Origin: Cruorifilaria tuberocauda | Taxonomy: Eukaryota; Nematoda; Chromadorea; Rhabditida; Onchocercidae | Assembly (NCBI GenBank): GCA_013365365.1 | Contig: JABVXU010000012.1 | Span: 372,001 to 436,000 of the forward strand | Reading direction: 5' to 3' | Length of the DNA stretch: 64,000 nucleotides | Part shown: piece by piece, positions 42,537 to 60,800 of the stretch | Position numbering within the stretch: position 1 is the first letter of the stretch | Layout of the letters: each line of letters opens with the position of its first letter | Position numbers and translations under genes: made by a program | Notes under the pieces: generated by a model | Told to the model about the DNA's origin: nothing | The model's database searches: none | What the model saw: the letters and a program-made list of their open reading frames with translations, nothing else

Positions 42537-43676
42537 TCTTAAAGCTTGACACACTTTATTCGCTTCAGCCAAAATTTCCGAATTCATACTATCTAATAAT
42601 TGAGAGCATGTCATCCCAGTATATTCTTAAAGTTGTCTTTTATTATCGTAACACTCCTAATTTGTACAGTAAAATATAGTATCAAAGAAATATTTAGCAA
42701 AAAATTTGCTTTCGCTCTACTTTCTGATTATTGAATATATTACCTGGTACTCCTATTGCCCATTGATGAACCTGATGCTATTATTTCTTGTAAGTTTAAG
42801 AACCATTACATACCCCATTTTGGAGGGGTATAAAAGATTCTGCCCTTAAAAACATTTGAAAAAAAAGAAAATTTTGGATTTCGTATACAAGGCACGTTCC
42901 ATAATGAAATCTGTAGTTCAGCATAACAAGGTATTAATTTTAGGATTTTTTCTTTCGAATACTTATTTTAAAAGTGATGTTAAAAAATTAAATAAGGTTG
43001 GTTTCTTCTAAAGTCTTTTTGAAAATTAAATTAACGATGAGAGTCGAATATTTAAATACTGTAATAGTTAAACACTTTTTATTTCATATCAAGTGAACCA
43101 CCAAAAGGATAATGCCTTTAATAATTATTGAAGAGAGCGGAAAATTTTATTTCTAAAAATTATTTTACTGTTCCTGTTTGTCTTGGAAGTTAAAAAAGTT
43201 AAGATTTTGTGATTTTGTACGAATCTTTGCTCATTAATATGGCATTTTTTCGTCAGAATAAATGCCAAATGTTGAACTTTTGACATTAAAAGGATATTTT
43301 CATGCGAAATAATCCACAGTATATTTTTCAGTTATCGTTTCATTATCCAAAGTTGAAAGGTTGGGAATATTTTCTCCAGAAATCTGAAAATGAGTGAACA
43401 AAGGGAAAAAATTGATTGAATGAAAACTGTTATCAGTTAATCCATGACTGATTGAGATTTCTCACAAAGTTTCATCCTTTTTTATTGATAGTTTCTTATG
43501 CTCCAGTGGTCCAATTACACACTATAAATTCTTTAATTCTATATAAAGAAGTTGTATTATCTTGTTTCTATAAATACCATAGGTAAGGAAAATATTAGCC
43601 AGATTTAGTGAAAAAATGGGAAAGAGTTCACATTACATTTTGATCTTGCACTTTCAGGTGGCGTCTAATAAAACGA
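42537..43676. other. Intergenic stretch before tRNA-Pro
   Basis: Low-complexity AT-rich DNA. I see no exon or repeat. It contains the 3' flank of the FANCM-like gene. The minus-strand oligo-T tract just below the tRNA is a suitable Pol III terminator. Confidence 0.45.
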
Positions 43677-43748
43677 GGGCTGAGCCGGGGATTGATCCCG
43701 GGACCTCTCGCACCCTAAGCGAGAATCATACCACTAGACCACTCAGCC
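43677..43748 (-). tRNA. tRNA-Pro (anticodon AGG)
   Basis: Read on the minus strand, 72 bases fold as a cloverleaf. The acceptor stem is GGCTGAG with CTCAGCC and discriminator C. The D arm contains GGTCTAGTGGTAT. The anticodon stem CTCGC/GCGAG encloses loop TTAGGGT with anticodon AGG. The T stem CCGGG/CCCGG encloses loop ATCAATC. The body from the D arm through the anticodon arm matches eukaryotic tRNA-Pro. No intron is present. The T loop has A instead of the nearly invariant T at position 54, which also changes the B box. A TTTT tract follows the 3' end for Pol III termination. Confidence 0.93.
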
Positions 43749-44912
43749 CCTTCCCACTAATTTTCAGACTTTATTTCATTGTTAAAATATTGGAGCAATT
43801 GAAGATGGAGAATTACAATAATGGGAGGCTTAGATAAATTTCACTTTCTACCATTCAATGTTCATCGGAACATTCGACGTGCGTTCTCCATCGAGTTGCT
43901 TCATCGTTCAGATTGACAAGACAGAAGGCTCGAATTCTGGTTCATCTACCCACCCACTGGACTTCTGGTGAATCGGCTTCTTGTCACCACTTACAACGCA
44001 TTCTCTATACTACCTGTCGCTAAAACTTTTAATTACAAATAATAATTGTCAAGCATTCTTCAACACATACCACTACTCATCTATTATAACATTCATGACG
44101 ATATGGTGGGGAGATTCACGAAGCTGAAAGAAGTGTTTCGTATAGTTGCCAGGTTCCTGACTTCATGTATTAAGCTTGCTAATAAACATTACGCTCAAAC
44201 CTATGGGAAATCTAAGAACGTATCTTGGTCATGAAACGAATATTACTAATTTGTCATCTCTATTCCGTCACTATCAGTCACGCATTTTTCAATTTCCAAT
44301 AAAAGTTTTGAAGACTTTCGAGTTTCGATGATGGTATCGTTCCGCTTTAGCGGACTTAATGTGATTTAGTTTCAGCCTTGGTAATAAAATTACACAATGA
44401 AACTGCCGTTCAGTCATACATACCACCATAACATGTTACATTCTTCGATCATTTTATCTTTCATTCATATATATATTGTTTTATTTCACCACAGTACAAC
44501 AAAAGTTCAGAAGTTAGAACCTAATGAAACATCAAAAAAATGCAAATCGCTGAATAATAAAATTAACAAGAAAACAAGGAACCGAAACCGGTTTTCATTA
44601 TCACATTTGAACTTCAGCACGGTGAAACAGTAACTTATAAGGCACTTAGTATTTGTGAAATTCATTCCTCAAAAATCTATACGATTGATTCATCATAAAC
44701 TGAAATATGTAACGAAAGAATGAATAGGAAGAATAGAAGGTTAACAAAAAAAGAAAACAGACAATTTTTATTATTGCTGCTAGTTAAGCGTCACTGAAAC
44801 TTGTCTTTAATTATGCAGCAAGTATGGCACTATCACATGAAAGACTGCTCTTCTTTTATCACAACAACAATCATTTCCCATTTTCAATTCATTTCAATAA
44901 ACAAAGATTAAT
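43749..44912. other. Intergenic stretch, tRNA-Pro to POLRMT 3' end
   Basis: No exon series seen. Open frames at 44046-44234 and 44397-44633 have no recognised motif. A TTTATT at about 44767 reads AATAAA on the minus strand, about 140 bases past the POLRMT stop, and may be its polyadenylation signal. Confidence 0.45.
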
Positions 44913-47900
44913 TTAGGAAAAGAAATAGGTAGAATGTCGTACAGCATCTAGATCAAGCGTCCCTTTTTGAACTTTTGGCGTGAATATTTTTCGCAATTCT
45001 TGGGATTCTTCAGTCAACATGACAGTACGTAACCAGTTTGGCAAATATTTCTGACGGAAGAACTGAAAAAATGAAAAAAGTACGAACAAGAAATCACAGA
45101 AAAAGACAATCACTTCAAGTTTCACCTCTCCGCACTGCTTCACTAGTGGCTCGCTGTGCAACTGCACAAACTGTTCTCGACATATCTTATTCATCTGATC
45201 CACCTCACAAGCGTGGGTCCAATAGCAATCATGTACCGCTGCAAACGTTATACCCAATCGTCGGCAATATAAAGCAGTTAACATCATATGTGTTGAATCC
45301 AGCGAATGCACGAAATTTGGAGGAAATGCATTTACCTTTAAAATAATTTTGTATTTTTAAAGCAAAGACGAGGTTTTTAAAAACATACATAACTTTGTCT
45401 TTGTTAGAATACTTGTTTATAATGTACTTATTCAACTTCACATTCGCTAAACCACAATTAACATTCTACTCGTCTTTGCTGAAAAATGATTTACAAGAAA
45501 ATTTCGTTCACAATTGAAACAAACTTGTTTGATTGATTTAGGTAGCCGATAAACTTTATTGTCTTCCATTTTTGTTTCTAAATATGGTTGATAAACGGGT
45601 AAACCGAGGGGTGTAATCCATTCTACCGTCTGCATCAGTTTTACAATTGCTTCTGCACAACTGCGAAACCAATCTTTCATTTTCCTGAAATAAGAATAAA
45701 AAATGACCGGGAACTATGATAAAACGAGAAAATGAACAGAAAAATAATAAATGTAAAAGACAGAGCTGAATGAAAGCACCATACATTGAGCTAGTAAAAG
45801 CGTCGTTTAGACTTCTAAATGTCCTATCTGCCAAATACGTCGCGTATTTCATACGCTGAAAAACAAATTAACAAGTACTGAAATTCGGCAAAACTTATTT
45901 ATTTGAACTAAATTGCTTTACAGTATGCCAATTTTTAATTAAACAATGGGATAAAATGTAAACTTCATCCGAATTGATTCCGATCGCTTTCAGCTGTCTT
46001 TCGATTTGCCTTCGTGCTCCGTTCATTGTCACACCATAAACAGTGGTCATTACTGTTTGTTTTATCACCTGAATAGCACTATTACGTAAAAAGGAATTTT
46101 TTATTTTTTAAATCTTTTCTAACAGATAATTTTGTCAGATTTCAGCAAAATCTTGACTTAGCATACCTTTCTCGAAATAGGTCCAGGCATAATAGCACGT
46201 AATGACAAAGCTAAATCGCGAACTTCAGAATCAAGACTCCGTTCATCCTCCAAACGTTTTTGTTCTACTCTGAAATGCATCACATTAATGTTAAAGAATA
46301 CTGCAACTCCATACTGTTAAATACCAACCTTAATTACATTTCCTAGAAAGTAAGAATGGCATACCTAACAGCAACACTATAATAAACATCAGATGGCTTT
46401 TCTGCAGGTACTAAGTTCACTTCCTTTCCACCTTCTTGATCCCTACCCAATGCTGCATAATGCTGCAAACCATTGCATGAACCATCTTGATATATCGGTA
46501 AGTGGCTAATGAAAGTTGTCGGATCACCTTTAACGTATAAAAATAGAAAACACTTGAAACTTCCAAAGGAAGCAATAATAAATAATAGAGCATATACCAA
46601 CTCAACCTCAAATCAAAATTGACGAAAGAAATCAGAGTGATGATCCGAAATGCTGCAGATCATTTTGTAACGAATTGGCAGCCTATTATACTCTTCCAAA
46701 AACAAAATCATTAAAATGCATATATTCTCAAAAGCAGAGTTAATGACAAAGATTAACGAGGAAGCAAAAGTAACTCGGATTACATCCACTTTTAAAGATC
46801 TCATTGCAAAGCTTAAATAATAACGAATAAAATTGCGGTTATTTAACAGCAGTAAAATAAACTAACAAAACGGAAGCAAAAAAAAATTAGCATGGAAAGC
46901 TTACATTAAAATGGAAAGCCCAAACAATTACTATACATCCAATAAAAACGTGATATTTGTTGCATATTGTCCAACAAATCATTTCAAACTAGGAATGGTA
47001 AGCATAATGAATAATGAATAGGTTCCATTAAAAAACCTACCAGTTAGCAAAGCATTTCTAATTTCGATACACGCAGATAAAGTCTGCCACGGTTCTTCCG
47101 ATTTCGTCCACCACATTTCACCTAGATAATAAATCAAAATAAATCAGATCCCAACCATCTAAAGTAAATCCATCAACACGTTACTACTACCTGATAAGGG
47201 GTTATTCGCACTTTCTAGGATTTTCGGCAACATTTCATCAGCATATGCCACACGAGTGAAATTCGATTCTTTTTTTAAAATACCCGTCAAATTTATACAA
47301 TGAAGTTTCAGCCACCGAAAACCATCATCACCTAATGGTCGACCTGAAACTTGCATATTCACTTTTACATGCTATTATTTACTGAATGTTATATTCACTA
47401 GAAATATAACAATGTCGTGAAAAAACATACCTTCTGCAAAGACCAATAATGAGCGATTTAAATCGTCTCCCATATGATTCAAGTATGGAGTTATCGGATA
47501 TACACGTCCACGAAAATCCATATTGTGCGGAAAGAAAAGGACACTTCTTTTAAAGTGGTTTGCCATCGTCAAACGATAAAGCAACCAGCACCATAATGAA
47601 TTTAACTCGTTTCTGAAAATTACAAATAATTAGAAATCTGATGTCTCCGTTCATTTTCTCCTAAATTTTGTTTTCTTCACTTGAATTTTAGCTGATTTGC
47701 ATATCCGGAAAACAGAGAAATATAAGTTAAATTCGTGAGTGTAAGATATATTGAGAGTGAGAGACAGCGTAATTTAGACGGTGTGTTAAGGTGTATGACG
47801 AAGAGGCTATGTAATTATATAAAGTTAAATTTTGATATTCAAAATTTAACTTCTTCCGATTAATGAAACTCTCGAAAATTTATAACACTTTTTCAGTAAA

Positions 47901-50900
47901 GAACCTTTTTTTCATCGCTTCATATTTTGCTTTTGAATACTCTCTCCATTCACTCGTCGGTAATTCATCTATTTTCATATTTCCGAATTTAGCTACGTAA
48001 TCCGGTACCGAAACTCGACTTGGATGAATAGGTATCGATAATTTTTCCAAAAAATCCTCATTTGCTTTCGTTTGAGCCATTTCAAAAACCTGAAGCTTGG
48101 AATAAAGACTGCGAAAAACTCTATAATATAGAGAAACTTGAAAGCAAAACACAGATGTGTAAACAAAAGCATCTTACCTTAAGAGCCACATCAAGTACAG
48201 ATTGATTTATTTTCCACGGTGTAATACCCAAATCATTGAGTGCATCGAAAACTGGCCGAGCTTGTTTGCTGAAATAATTTTTTAATATTAGTTACTACTT
48301 AAAATGTAACCTGAAATTTGCAAAACACATAAAAGACACCAGAAACTTACCGTGATTTCAACCGTTTCTTCATCTCATAATTCACATTTATCGTCGGATA
48401 ATCAGGATGTGTCCTTAACACACTGAAAGAAGATCCGTAATACGGCCCACCTTCTCCAGAATCTAACCATGGACGCGGAGGTACCTGTTACGGTTTCACG
48501 CTTTAAACGCAATAGGATATAGAGTTGAAAAGAAGCTAAAAGAAGCAATAACATTCTTTTTTATTACTATTGTCATTAATAGATAATACTCCACTTCTTA
48601 ATAAATCTTTTTTACCTTATAAAACCTCATTTTCTCAAATTTTAGATAAACCTATGAAGTGATCAAGAACAAAAAATCAAAAATCAGCAAAACATCGATC
48701 AGAGAAGAGTAAATATATTTATGATAAAATATACTGCTCACATTATTTCGGCATTCGAATAGGATAAGCGTTGTACGAATGTTCTAATAAATTCATGTAG
48801 ATGGAAATATTACGTTTTACATGATATATTTATTATGTGGATGGATGAGACTTCAAGATATTATTCAATATTGAAGATATTTTAAGAAAGAGATTACTAA
48901 CTTCCATAGGCAATAAATCAGTAGGAAAAACCATCCATTCAAATTGATGCTTGCTTACAATGTCCATCATTGCACTACATATTTTAATCATTTTCGTTAC
49001 ACACAACACATCGCCATCAAGAGAACTTTCTTCATTAACAACGTCTTTATAAGAGAACACTGGAATGCATACAGTCTTCCCACGATGGCCTGCAAATTAA
49101 GTAATTATCTTGAGAAAAAAAACACCTTTTTGGTATCACTTTTATTCCTCCGACGATTTTTTTACTGAATTTCAAAACTTTACCACATACCAATTTTAAC
49201 ATCTACTTTGCATGCTTCCAAAATAACAGATGTTAAAAACGAGCCAAGCTGTTCACGTATTCCAGATGCGAAATCAGCACATGGAAGTTTTAGCTGAGGA
49301 TTTATGTGCATTCGAGAGGCACAATGCATCCACCATTCACGGACAGTGTACTGTCGTGAAACTTCTTCATTCAGAAAATATTTGACGTAGTCAGAAAAAA
49401 TCTCGTCTTGCATCTGAAACAAGGCAAAAAATACGAATCAGTAAAATGCAAAAAAATTTTTGTTTAGTTGTTCATAAATAAAAAATAGTTACTTTAATTA
49501 TGGTCTTTGACACTTTTTGCAGAAACATTTGGCCAATGATGTTTAAAATAGGACTTGCTAAACAGTAGCGAAATGTAGTTGCCGGAACCAATTCTTCACC
49601 TTGGGCACATATCGACATTATCGCTGATAGCATAAGTGAGGCACAACTTCTCAAGTCCACAACGCTCATAAAATCTTTCACTGCAAATCAGTGTCAATAT
49701 TTATGGAAAAAGGTCGTAATCTGCCAAAACTAGCACAACTTTTCCAAGTCTAGGTATAAGCAGTAAATTAAACAACTTACAAGGATACTGTCGTAATTCT
49801 TCTACATGTAAAGTCAAGCATTCCAATATACTTTTATGCCAGTCCCATTGTTTAATTAAATCTTCCACTGGAATTTCATTTGATCTTCGATTGAAATTTC
49901 TTACAAATAAATAACGGTCAGCCTCTCTTTGTAGTTGCTCAGGAAATTTCTTCGCGTATTCATTCTTAAACAGCAGCTTGCTGCATAAAAGAGAAATATC
50001 GATTAACAATCAGTCTACTGAAAGGAAGAAAAAAACATACCTTTGCAAAAGCGATATTAGAGTATGGCGACCCATGATATTCATTTCTCGAAGCAGGCTC
50101 ATGTAAACCACTTACAAGTTTGAGATCCTGAAAAAAACTACCTCTGCAATTTTCGACTGATACTTTAAGTACTTCAAAAATGAGTCGAACATTAAAAAGG
50201 TTCTATTTTAATTTATCATTTACTTATTTTATAATGAAAATATTAAAATTTTTTTTACTTTATCGTATGGCCATTCCCTCTCTTCATCCCTGTACACGAC
50301 ATTTTTGCCAAAAAGTTCACGTTCTCGAAAACGAATCACCACTTGATCTTCATCAGTAAACAAGAATCGATTGTAAAATCGCGGTAAAGAACCTAATCCT
50401 GCCTGAATGCATCGTATGGATACTTTAAAAACTTACACTTTATTCAAATTATAACATAAAATATTTATTAAAGAATGAAAATCAACCTGAGAAGTTAGTT
50501 TACGCCTCAATTCAATGTGCACATCATCAATATCATTTGATTTCCCATCAATCGTTCTAATCCCAATCCATCTTTCGAAATGATCAAGAAGAAGTATCCA
50601 AGCTGCTTTTGTATCATCTCCTTGTATTGGCATTTGTTCCATTAAATTTGCTAATGAGAAAAATAGCTGTAATGGTTCCCTTGAATTAGCTAATGACTGA
50701 TTTCTTGAATAATGACTATATTGACGAGCAACCAACAACAATGCAACACTGAATATCTGAAAAGAAAAAAGTACAAGATTCCAAGTCCTAATTATTACAG
50801 GCAATCGAAAAACAGAAACTTTGAAGGACCTGAACCTATAAAGCGCATCATTTAAACAGGGAAGATACCTCGTCATCTTCGCGATCCCCAAGTGACTTTT

Positions 50901-51413
50901 CATTTAGAGAGTCGAGGTAAGCATGCGTGTAAGAAACCAAATTTCTGTAATCATCTCTGAGCGCATATCTGCAGGAATAACAATAATAACATCGAAGATA
51001 TCATATAAACAGTTACAAACAGTTACCAAAAGAAAGATCAGTTGTAATATTTTTTTTGCTATTTAAGCTGAACGAAAAACAAAAGAAGAGAAAAAAATGA
51101 TTTTGTTCTGTAGTATTTCGAATCAGTCTATCATAATGTCTGAAAGAAAACAATTAGCATCCCTGCGCATCACAGTAAATATTTAGTAGGATATCGCTGA
51201 TAGTGATGAAAGACAAGTGTATAATGTACAGACACGCAAGAAAGCGTACTTACCGAATCAAATTACACTGTGCTGTGTTTCGTTTCACCAAATCGCCGTA
51301 TCGCTTGTATTCGCTTTTTAGCTCCTTTGCAAGTAGTGCTTTTGTTCGATCTTCCCATGTTTTCTTCTTTATACCTTTTTCTTTTCCTGTCGCTTTTGTA
51401 ATTGGTTCAGTTG
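44913..51413 (-). CDS. Mitochondrial DNA-directed RNA polymerase (POLRMT), first exon(s) not identified
   Basis: Single-subunit T7-like polymerase that transcribes mitochondrial DNA. Twenty-two exons in transcript order: 51413-51254, 50968-50869, 50756-50487, 50402-50259, 50127-50041, 49976-49781, 49680-49493, 49413-49191, 49089-48902, 48484-48351, 48268-48178, 48089-47905, 47612-47431, 47343-47191, 47121-47041, 46527-46365, 46269-46167, 46068-45922, 45855-45785, 45684-45495, 45335-45126, 45062-44913. They give about 1,137 residues in one frame. Signatures are [14 protein letters not shown], motif A in [18 protein letters not shown] (catalytic Asp), the O helix [14 protein letters not shown] (Lys, Tyr) and motif C HDCYWTHA (second catalytic Asp). 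The N-terminal PPR-like region is weakly conserved. The first exon here starts mid-codon and has no ATG, so the transit peptide lies upstream, possibly beyond the eEF1B copy. Confidence 0.95.
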
Positions 51414-51764
51414 CTGAAAGAAATAAAGCGATGACGACACGCTATTTTGTCATCCATATTTATATTAAGAATGTTGAGCTAGTAAATGGTATACAAATCA
51501 CGTTACGTCATAAGTCATAAGTGGTCATACAACGCCACTTTTGGTCAGATTCTACTACTGACATAGAATGAAGTGAAGCAATTCTAATTAATTCATGGAA
51601 TGAAGTAATTCTTTTAACTCTCAGGTTACAATTAATACTTTATATATTGCGGTTCAAAATAAAACAATTCATATATTTGAAACAATACGAAACCATAAAA
51701 TTTACATAAAAATTTATTTGTTTTGTAACTCTGTTAAGAAAGCATATGCACAATCCTGAAAGAT

Positions 51765-52560
51765 TTGGTGACATTAAGATCACGTAATTCTAAGAGAACT
51801 GGAATAGTAATCAGAACTGAAGAAATAGAATATCACCAGTGGATTCCCTGGATTCGGTCATATGATGGTTCGCTTTCCGGACAACTTCCTCGACCCACTT
51901 CAACTGTTTTAATACGCGAAGATACTTCATCTAAAAGTAGAAATCCGTCAAAGCTATCCGCTCACGGAAAATAAGTGGTGAAACGCGAAACGAAATCCAA
52001 AAACTACGTGAAGATTACCGAAAGATATCAAATTACGTCCAACATGGAGACATTCCTCCACCTGGTTTAACAAAACATCATCATCGAAAATTGAGAAATC
52101 ACCAGAAGCATCAAAGGATGATATTTTGATTTATTTGGGTCATCGGATGAAGAGGAAGATGCGGAAAAAGAACATATTAAACAGGAGAGACTGAAGACTT
52201 ACTCTGAGAAAAAAGCAAAGAAACCAGAATGCACTGCCAAGTCTTCTATTATTTTAGATGTGAAACCCTGGGACGACACGACAGATATGCAAGAAATGTT
52301 GAAAAAGATGGTCTCGTCTGGGATGGTGCAAAACTGATCCCATTTGCCTACGGTACTAGGGTGCTGCAAATTATGTGTTGTGGAAGATGCGAAAGTTTCT
52401 GTGGACGGATCTTATGGATGAGATAACATCGTCGCTCTTAACAAAATTTGAAAAGTAAATGCCACCTGGTTAGATTCTCTTTTCATCCTTATCACTCTCA
52501 GTCAATCTTCGAAGTATTCTACACTCGTGCTTCGCTGCTGTACTCTATCTCATCAATAAA
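51765..52560 (+). pseudogene. Retropseudogene of translation elongation factor eEF1B (delta/beta type)
   Basis: An intronless, frameshifted copy of the eEF1B guanine-exchange subunit. One frame reads [15 protein letters not shown], the acidic linker, then [20 protein letters not shown] and WDDTTDM. Shifted by one it continues [20 protein letters not shown] and TRVLQI, and a further shift gives CVVEDAKVSVDG and the end DNIVALNKI. A block before the end is deleted. Upstream, KLREDYRKISNYVQ-type heptad sequence and several stops (for example near 51972 and 52131) are seen. An AATAAA at 52555 may be the copied 3' UTR signal. The lack of introns in a region where neighbours have many suggests reverse transcription. 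Boundaries are approximate. It cannot encode the active subunit. Confidence 0.85.
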
Positions 52561-52961
52561 CATTCACCTTGGCTTGTTTTCCAACTCAGTCAACTGAAAC
52601 GAGCAAGGAACTCTCTGTCAAATCAAGGAACGGCCCCGCAAATAAAACCGCCCGTGAAGTAAACCAAATTAAATTTCCCCAAATCCAAAACACTTCACGA
52701 CAAAATATAGTAATCTACTTCAGAGACAGTGTGCATTTTGGAGACAGCCAGGTTCCTGCCATTCCACCTTCTCAATTCCTGCTCACATCATCAAACACGA
52801 CTATTTTGTCCTTTCCTATCTCTCTCTCCCAGTGGCCCACACCACTCTCTAATCTCGATGATCCTATTCGCTCTCATTAATTACTATACTATTTCCTGCT
52901 TTCCATTCATGACTGCTATTTAACAAAATGGCATTTTTTGCGGGAGATTCAATTTTTTAAA

Positions 52962-52974
52962 TAATTTCTTCCAG
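52962..52974 (+). promoter_or_regulatory. Candidate acceptor in MCM5 leader
   Basis: A pyrimidine-rich tract ending in ttcttccag lies 38 bases before the MCM5 ATG with no upstream coding exon. It is probably a trans-splice site. Confidence 0.4.
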
Positions 52975-53012
52975 TTTGAAATTGTTTCTGATCTTTGCAC
53001 TGAGAGATCCCG

Positions 53013-57556
<4,544 letters not shown>

Positions 57557-57808
57557 TTTTATTTAGCATCATACATTCATTTCTTCGTATATAATTTTCT
57601 ATATGATAAATCATATCAAGAATAAGATGAAATTCTTTCGGGAAAATTAATTTCGTCTCAAAACGGTTGTTTCCAGAGAACTGCATATCTTGATAGTATT
57701 TTATATTTTTGTATTTGTAAATACTGGAGAAGAAATCATTCGTAAATGGTCTTTTTGTGATTTTTGAGTTGATAACGGATTGATATGATAAATTATTATT
57801 TTTCGTTG
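57557..57808. other. Convergent 3' interval between MCM5 and AGMO
   Basis: Only about 250 bases separate the two stop codons, so the 3' UTRs must be short or overlap. A minus-strand open frame across this interval is AT-driven and continues past the AGMO stop in another frame. I do not treat it as coding. Confidence 0.5.
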
Positions 57809-60800
57809 TCATCTGAAAAATATATTTAACGAAAAAGACAAAACAAATTCTAAAAATCCCATAAATTTTTGTTTTGTTTTGGAACGACAAATTTTATCAC
57901 TTGCTTGAACTGTTGAAATTTGCTTCATCGTACCACTGTTCTCCATATTTTCATAGGGTACTGCGGCGATCTGGAAAACTAGTAAGATAGTAATTATTGT
58001 AAAAATAAGGTCTCTTTAATTTGCTATATAATGGCATGACCCGAAGTTGATGACCTTGAAGTCAGTCGAAAATTTCTTTATGCAGTCTGATGACTTGCCT
58101 ATTCAGTTTTGCACTTACATGAAATACGATATAGACACTCCAGAATGCAGCGCTTGACATGAAAACTGCAATAATGAAAAGCCTATTTGATCCGATGTAA
58201 AAGTAATATGTCGTTACAGTCATGCATCGCAAAATTTCTTGGTATGGTGCGTAAATCCTGAAAGTATTTTCGTCGCAAAAATTTAAATTTAAGACTTTAA
58301 ATACTTCTAGGAATGACTTTGAAATAAAAAGAAAGCATTGGTTCATATAATTGGCCAGTTATTCTTTTATTTACCTTTTCTTCACTTATAATCAACCAAT
58401 CCAAGCAATGTCTGATAAATTCTCAGCAAAGTGCTAGGATAGCTTTTCAACAGTCATAAGTTCATTTTTCTATTTTAGAGTTTTAGAGTAAGTTATCATT
58501 TCTATTTATGATCGTTTTTAAATAAATAATTTCTCTACCCTAAGTCTTATCAGTTCAATTGTTTCATCTCTTCCATAGCACGGCGTATTTTCTTAACTTT
58601 GTCAGCTGTAAAACTATCACAGTTTTTTCCCATCATACGACAATAGAGGATATTGTAACTTCCTTTGCATTTTTTGGTACAATCTACTTCTTATTTATGG
58701 ACTGAACAATACCTCATTTTTATACAATAGTCGTACATGATCGATATATTCAATCTGAAAACTTGAACTAATATTCTCAGCATTTTTGTGGCGTTTGGAT
58801 TTCTTCCCAAAGTGACAATAGGCTGATGTATGATAATGGTGAACTCGAAGCTCTTTCTATTCTATATTCAACTTCAATTCATCCACATATTAAGCTGTCA
58901 ATGATTTCTAATGTTTGCATTGATTAATTAATGTACAGTACGAATTATTTCCACGTTGTCCTGGCGCAAATCGATTAAAGAAAAAGTATTTCATATAGAA
59001 TCTCATGCGTACATCTCAAACAGGATCAGAAGCATCTTCCTGTGTGAAGCGAAACATTGTAATTTAAATGTGTAAAAAGTAAAAGCAACGAACTTGCGGT
59101 CAAAAAAAGCTCCCAAACATTGGATTGTTGTGATGAAAAATGCTAATTTAAGACTGAAAACGAAGTAAGAGAGTTGACTGCGATCGAATTCGAAGTGAAA
59201 AAATGCGGCTAACAGGATCAAGAAATGGCCAAAACAGTATAGCTTTTTCCAGGCAGGAATTTCTGGATTGTAGCACATTACTTCGTTTTCAACCTGAATT
59301 ACTTAGTTCATGTTCATCAAAGCAAAGTTCCAGAGAAAAAAAACCTTGCACTTTCAAGACATCTGGTAGCTATTGTTTGCTCATTCACAGAAAATTAACT
59401 TGACTGAAACCAAGAAGTCTTTTAGAAATTGGACTTAAGTTACCATTGGTATTCCTTCCTCGTGATCAACCATTGAAAACCAATGGAAGTATGGCCGCAC
59501 TTTCATTCCAGGCATATATATTGGTGGGTAGTAAATAGCCTTCAACTTTTCAATCCCTCGAAATATCCATTCACCTTTTTCTGTTTTCATTCTCCATTTG
59601 ACAAATAACAGCTCATACAAGGTATGGAACTACAAACTTTATCATTCAAGCAATTATAGGTGCATGGATATGGTTTGTGCGGCTCATATTAGAGACTTTC
59701 ATGCGATGCGATTCAATGCTTAATTATAATATTGTAAATTCTCTTGATTTGAACAATTCTAATTTACACTCTTACCGCATGAATAGTTTCTGGTGGAGTT
59801 TGAATTCTATTTAAAATACATTTTTAGTTTCGAATTAATTTTAAAGCAACTAAAGTATACAAAATGAGACCTGGAGGTAAATTTGATTGAAAGTTCTTTC
59901 CCGCCTAATGGTACCATAAACCGGCTTTTCAAACTGATGTTCCGGTTCGAAAGTACCGAATATTTTATCCCATATGATAAACACCGCTGCATAATTGCGA
60001 TCAATGCAATATGAATTACGACCATGGTGAACACGATGATGAGATGGCGTATTGAGGATAATTCCCAGCCTTCCGTAATTATCTAATAACTGCAATTGTT
60101 GGAAATAATTTATTTGTTACGTATGCAATGTCTCTGATCTTCTCTTCTGTTTAACTGAAAATCACTTCCGGTTTAAAAGTGCGGAAAAGTCGTTCTCATT
60201 TACGGTATTATAGTCAACATGCTGATTTCGGTGAACTTGCTTATTAGTCAGCATAAGTTAATAAAAACTTTTCACTCAATTTTCACCCAGTTTTCAAATT
60301 GAGTATTTGAACACTTATTTTTCTCTACTTTACCTATTGTACGTTATCCCTTAAATTGATTATATTTTGTTAAACGGTAAATTAAAGAGGAGACGTACGG
60401 TAGTGTGCAATGTAAATTGATAAATCTCGCTAAAGTACCGGTGAACCAGAAATATCGATGGTGGTATAAAAAATGCCTGTAGAACATCGTAGATGGCAAG
60501 TCCAATATCTAGAAAAATACTACAGTACAAAATTTGGACGATTCCGAAGGCAATAAGGAAATTCTAGAATCAACAAGGAACTGTTTAATGAGTGAAATGG
60601 AACAGGAAATCCGATTGGTATTTCGCTTTCCATCGGTTTGGTTCAACTCGACATTGGTCGGTATTTATGTGACAATGCTGGAGTGATAACCCTGAATAGC
60701 AGCTTGTCGCAAAGCTGTCGTATAGTTAAAATATTCGGAGCTATGATGCATCGCATGAAGTCCCCAGAAAACTCCAATCTGTAGAAAAGAAAACGTTAAT

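Noticed and set aside
43616..43837. 73-codon plus-strand frame across the tRNA
   Set aside because: Its central part is the antisense of tRNA-Pro, so the protein-like stretch comes from the tRNA sequence.
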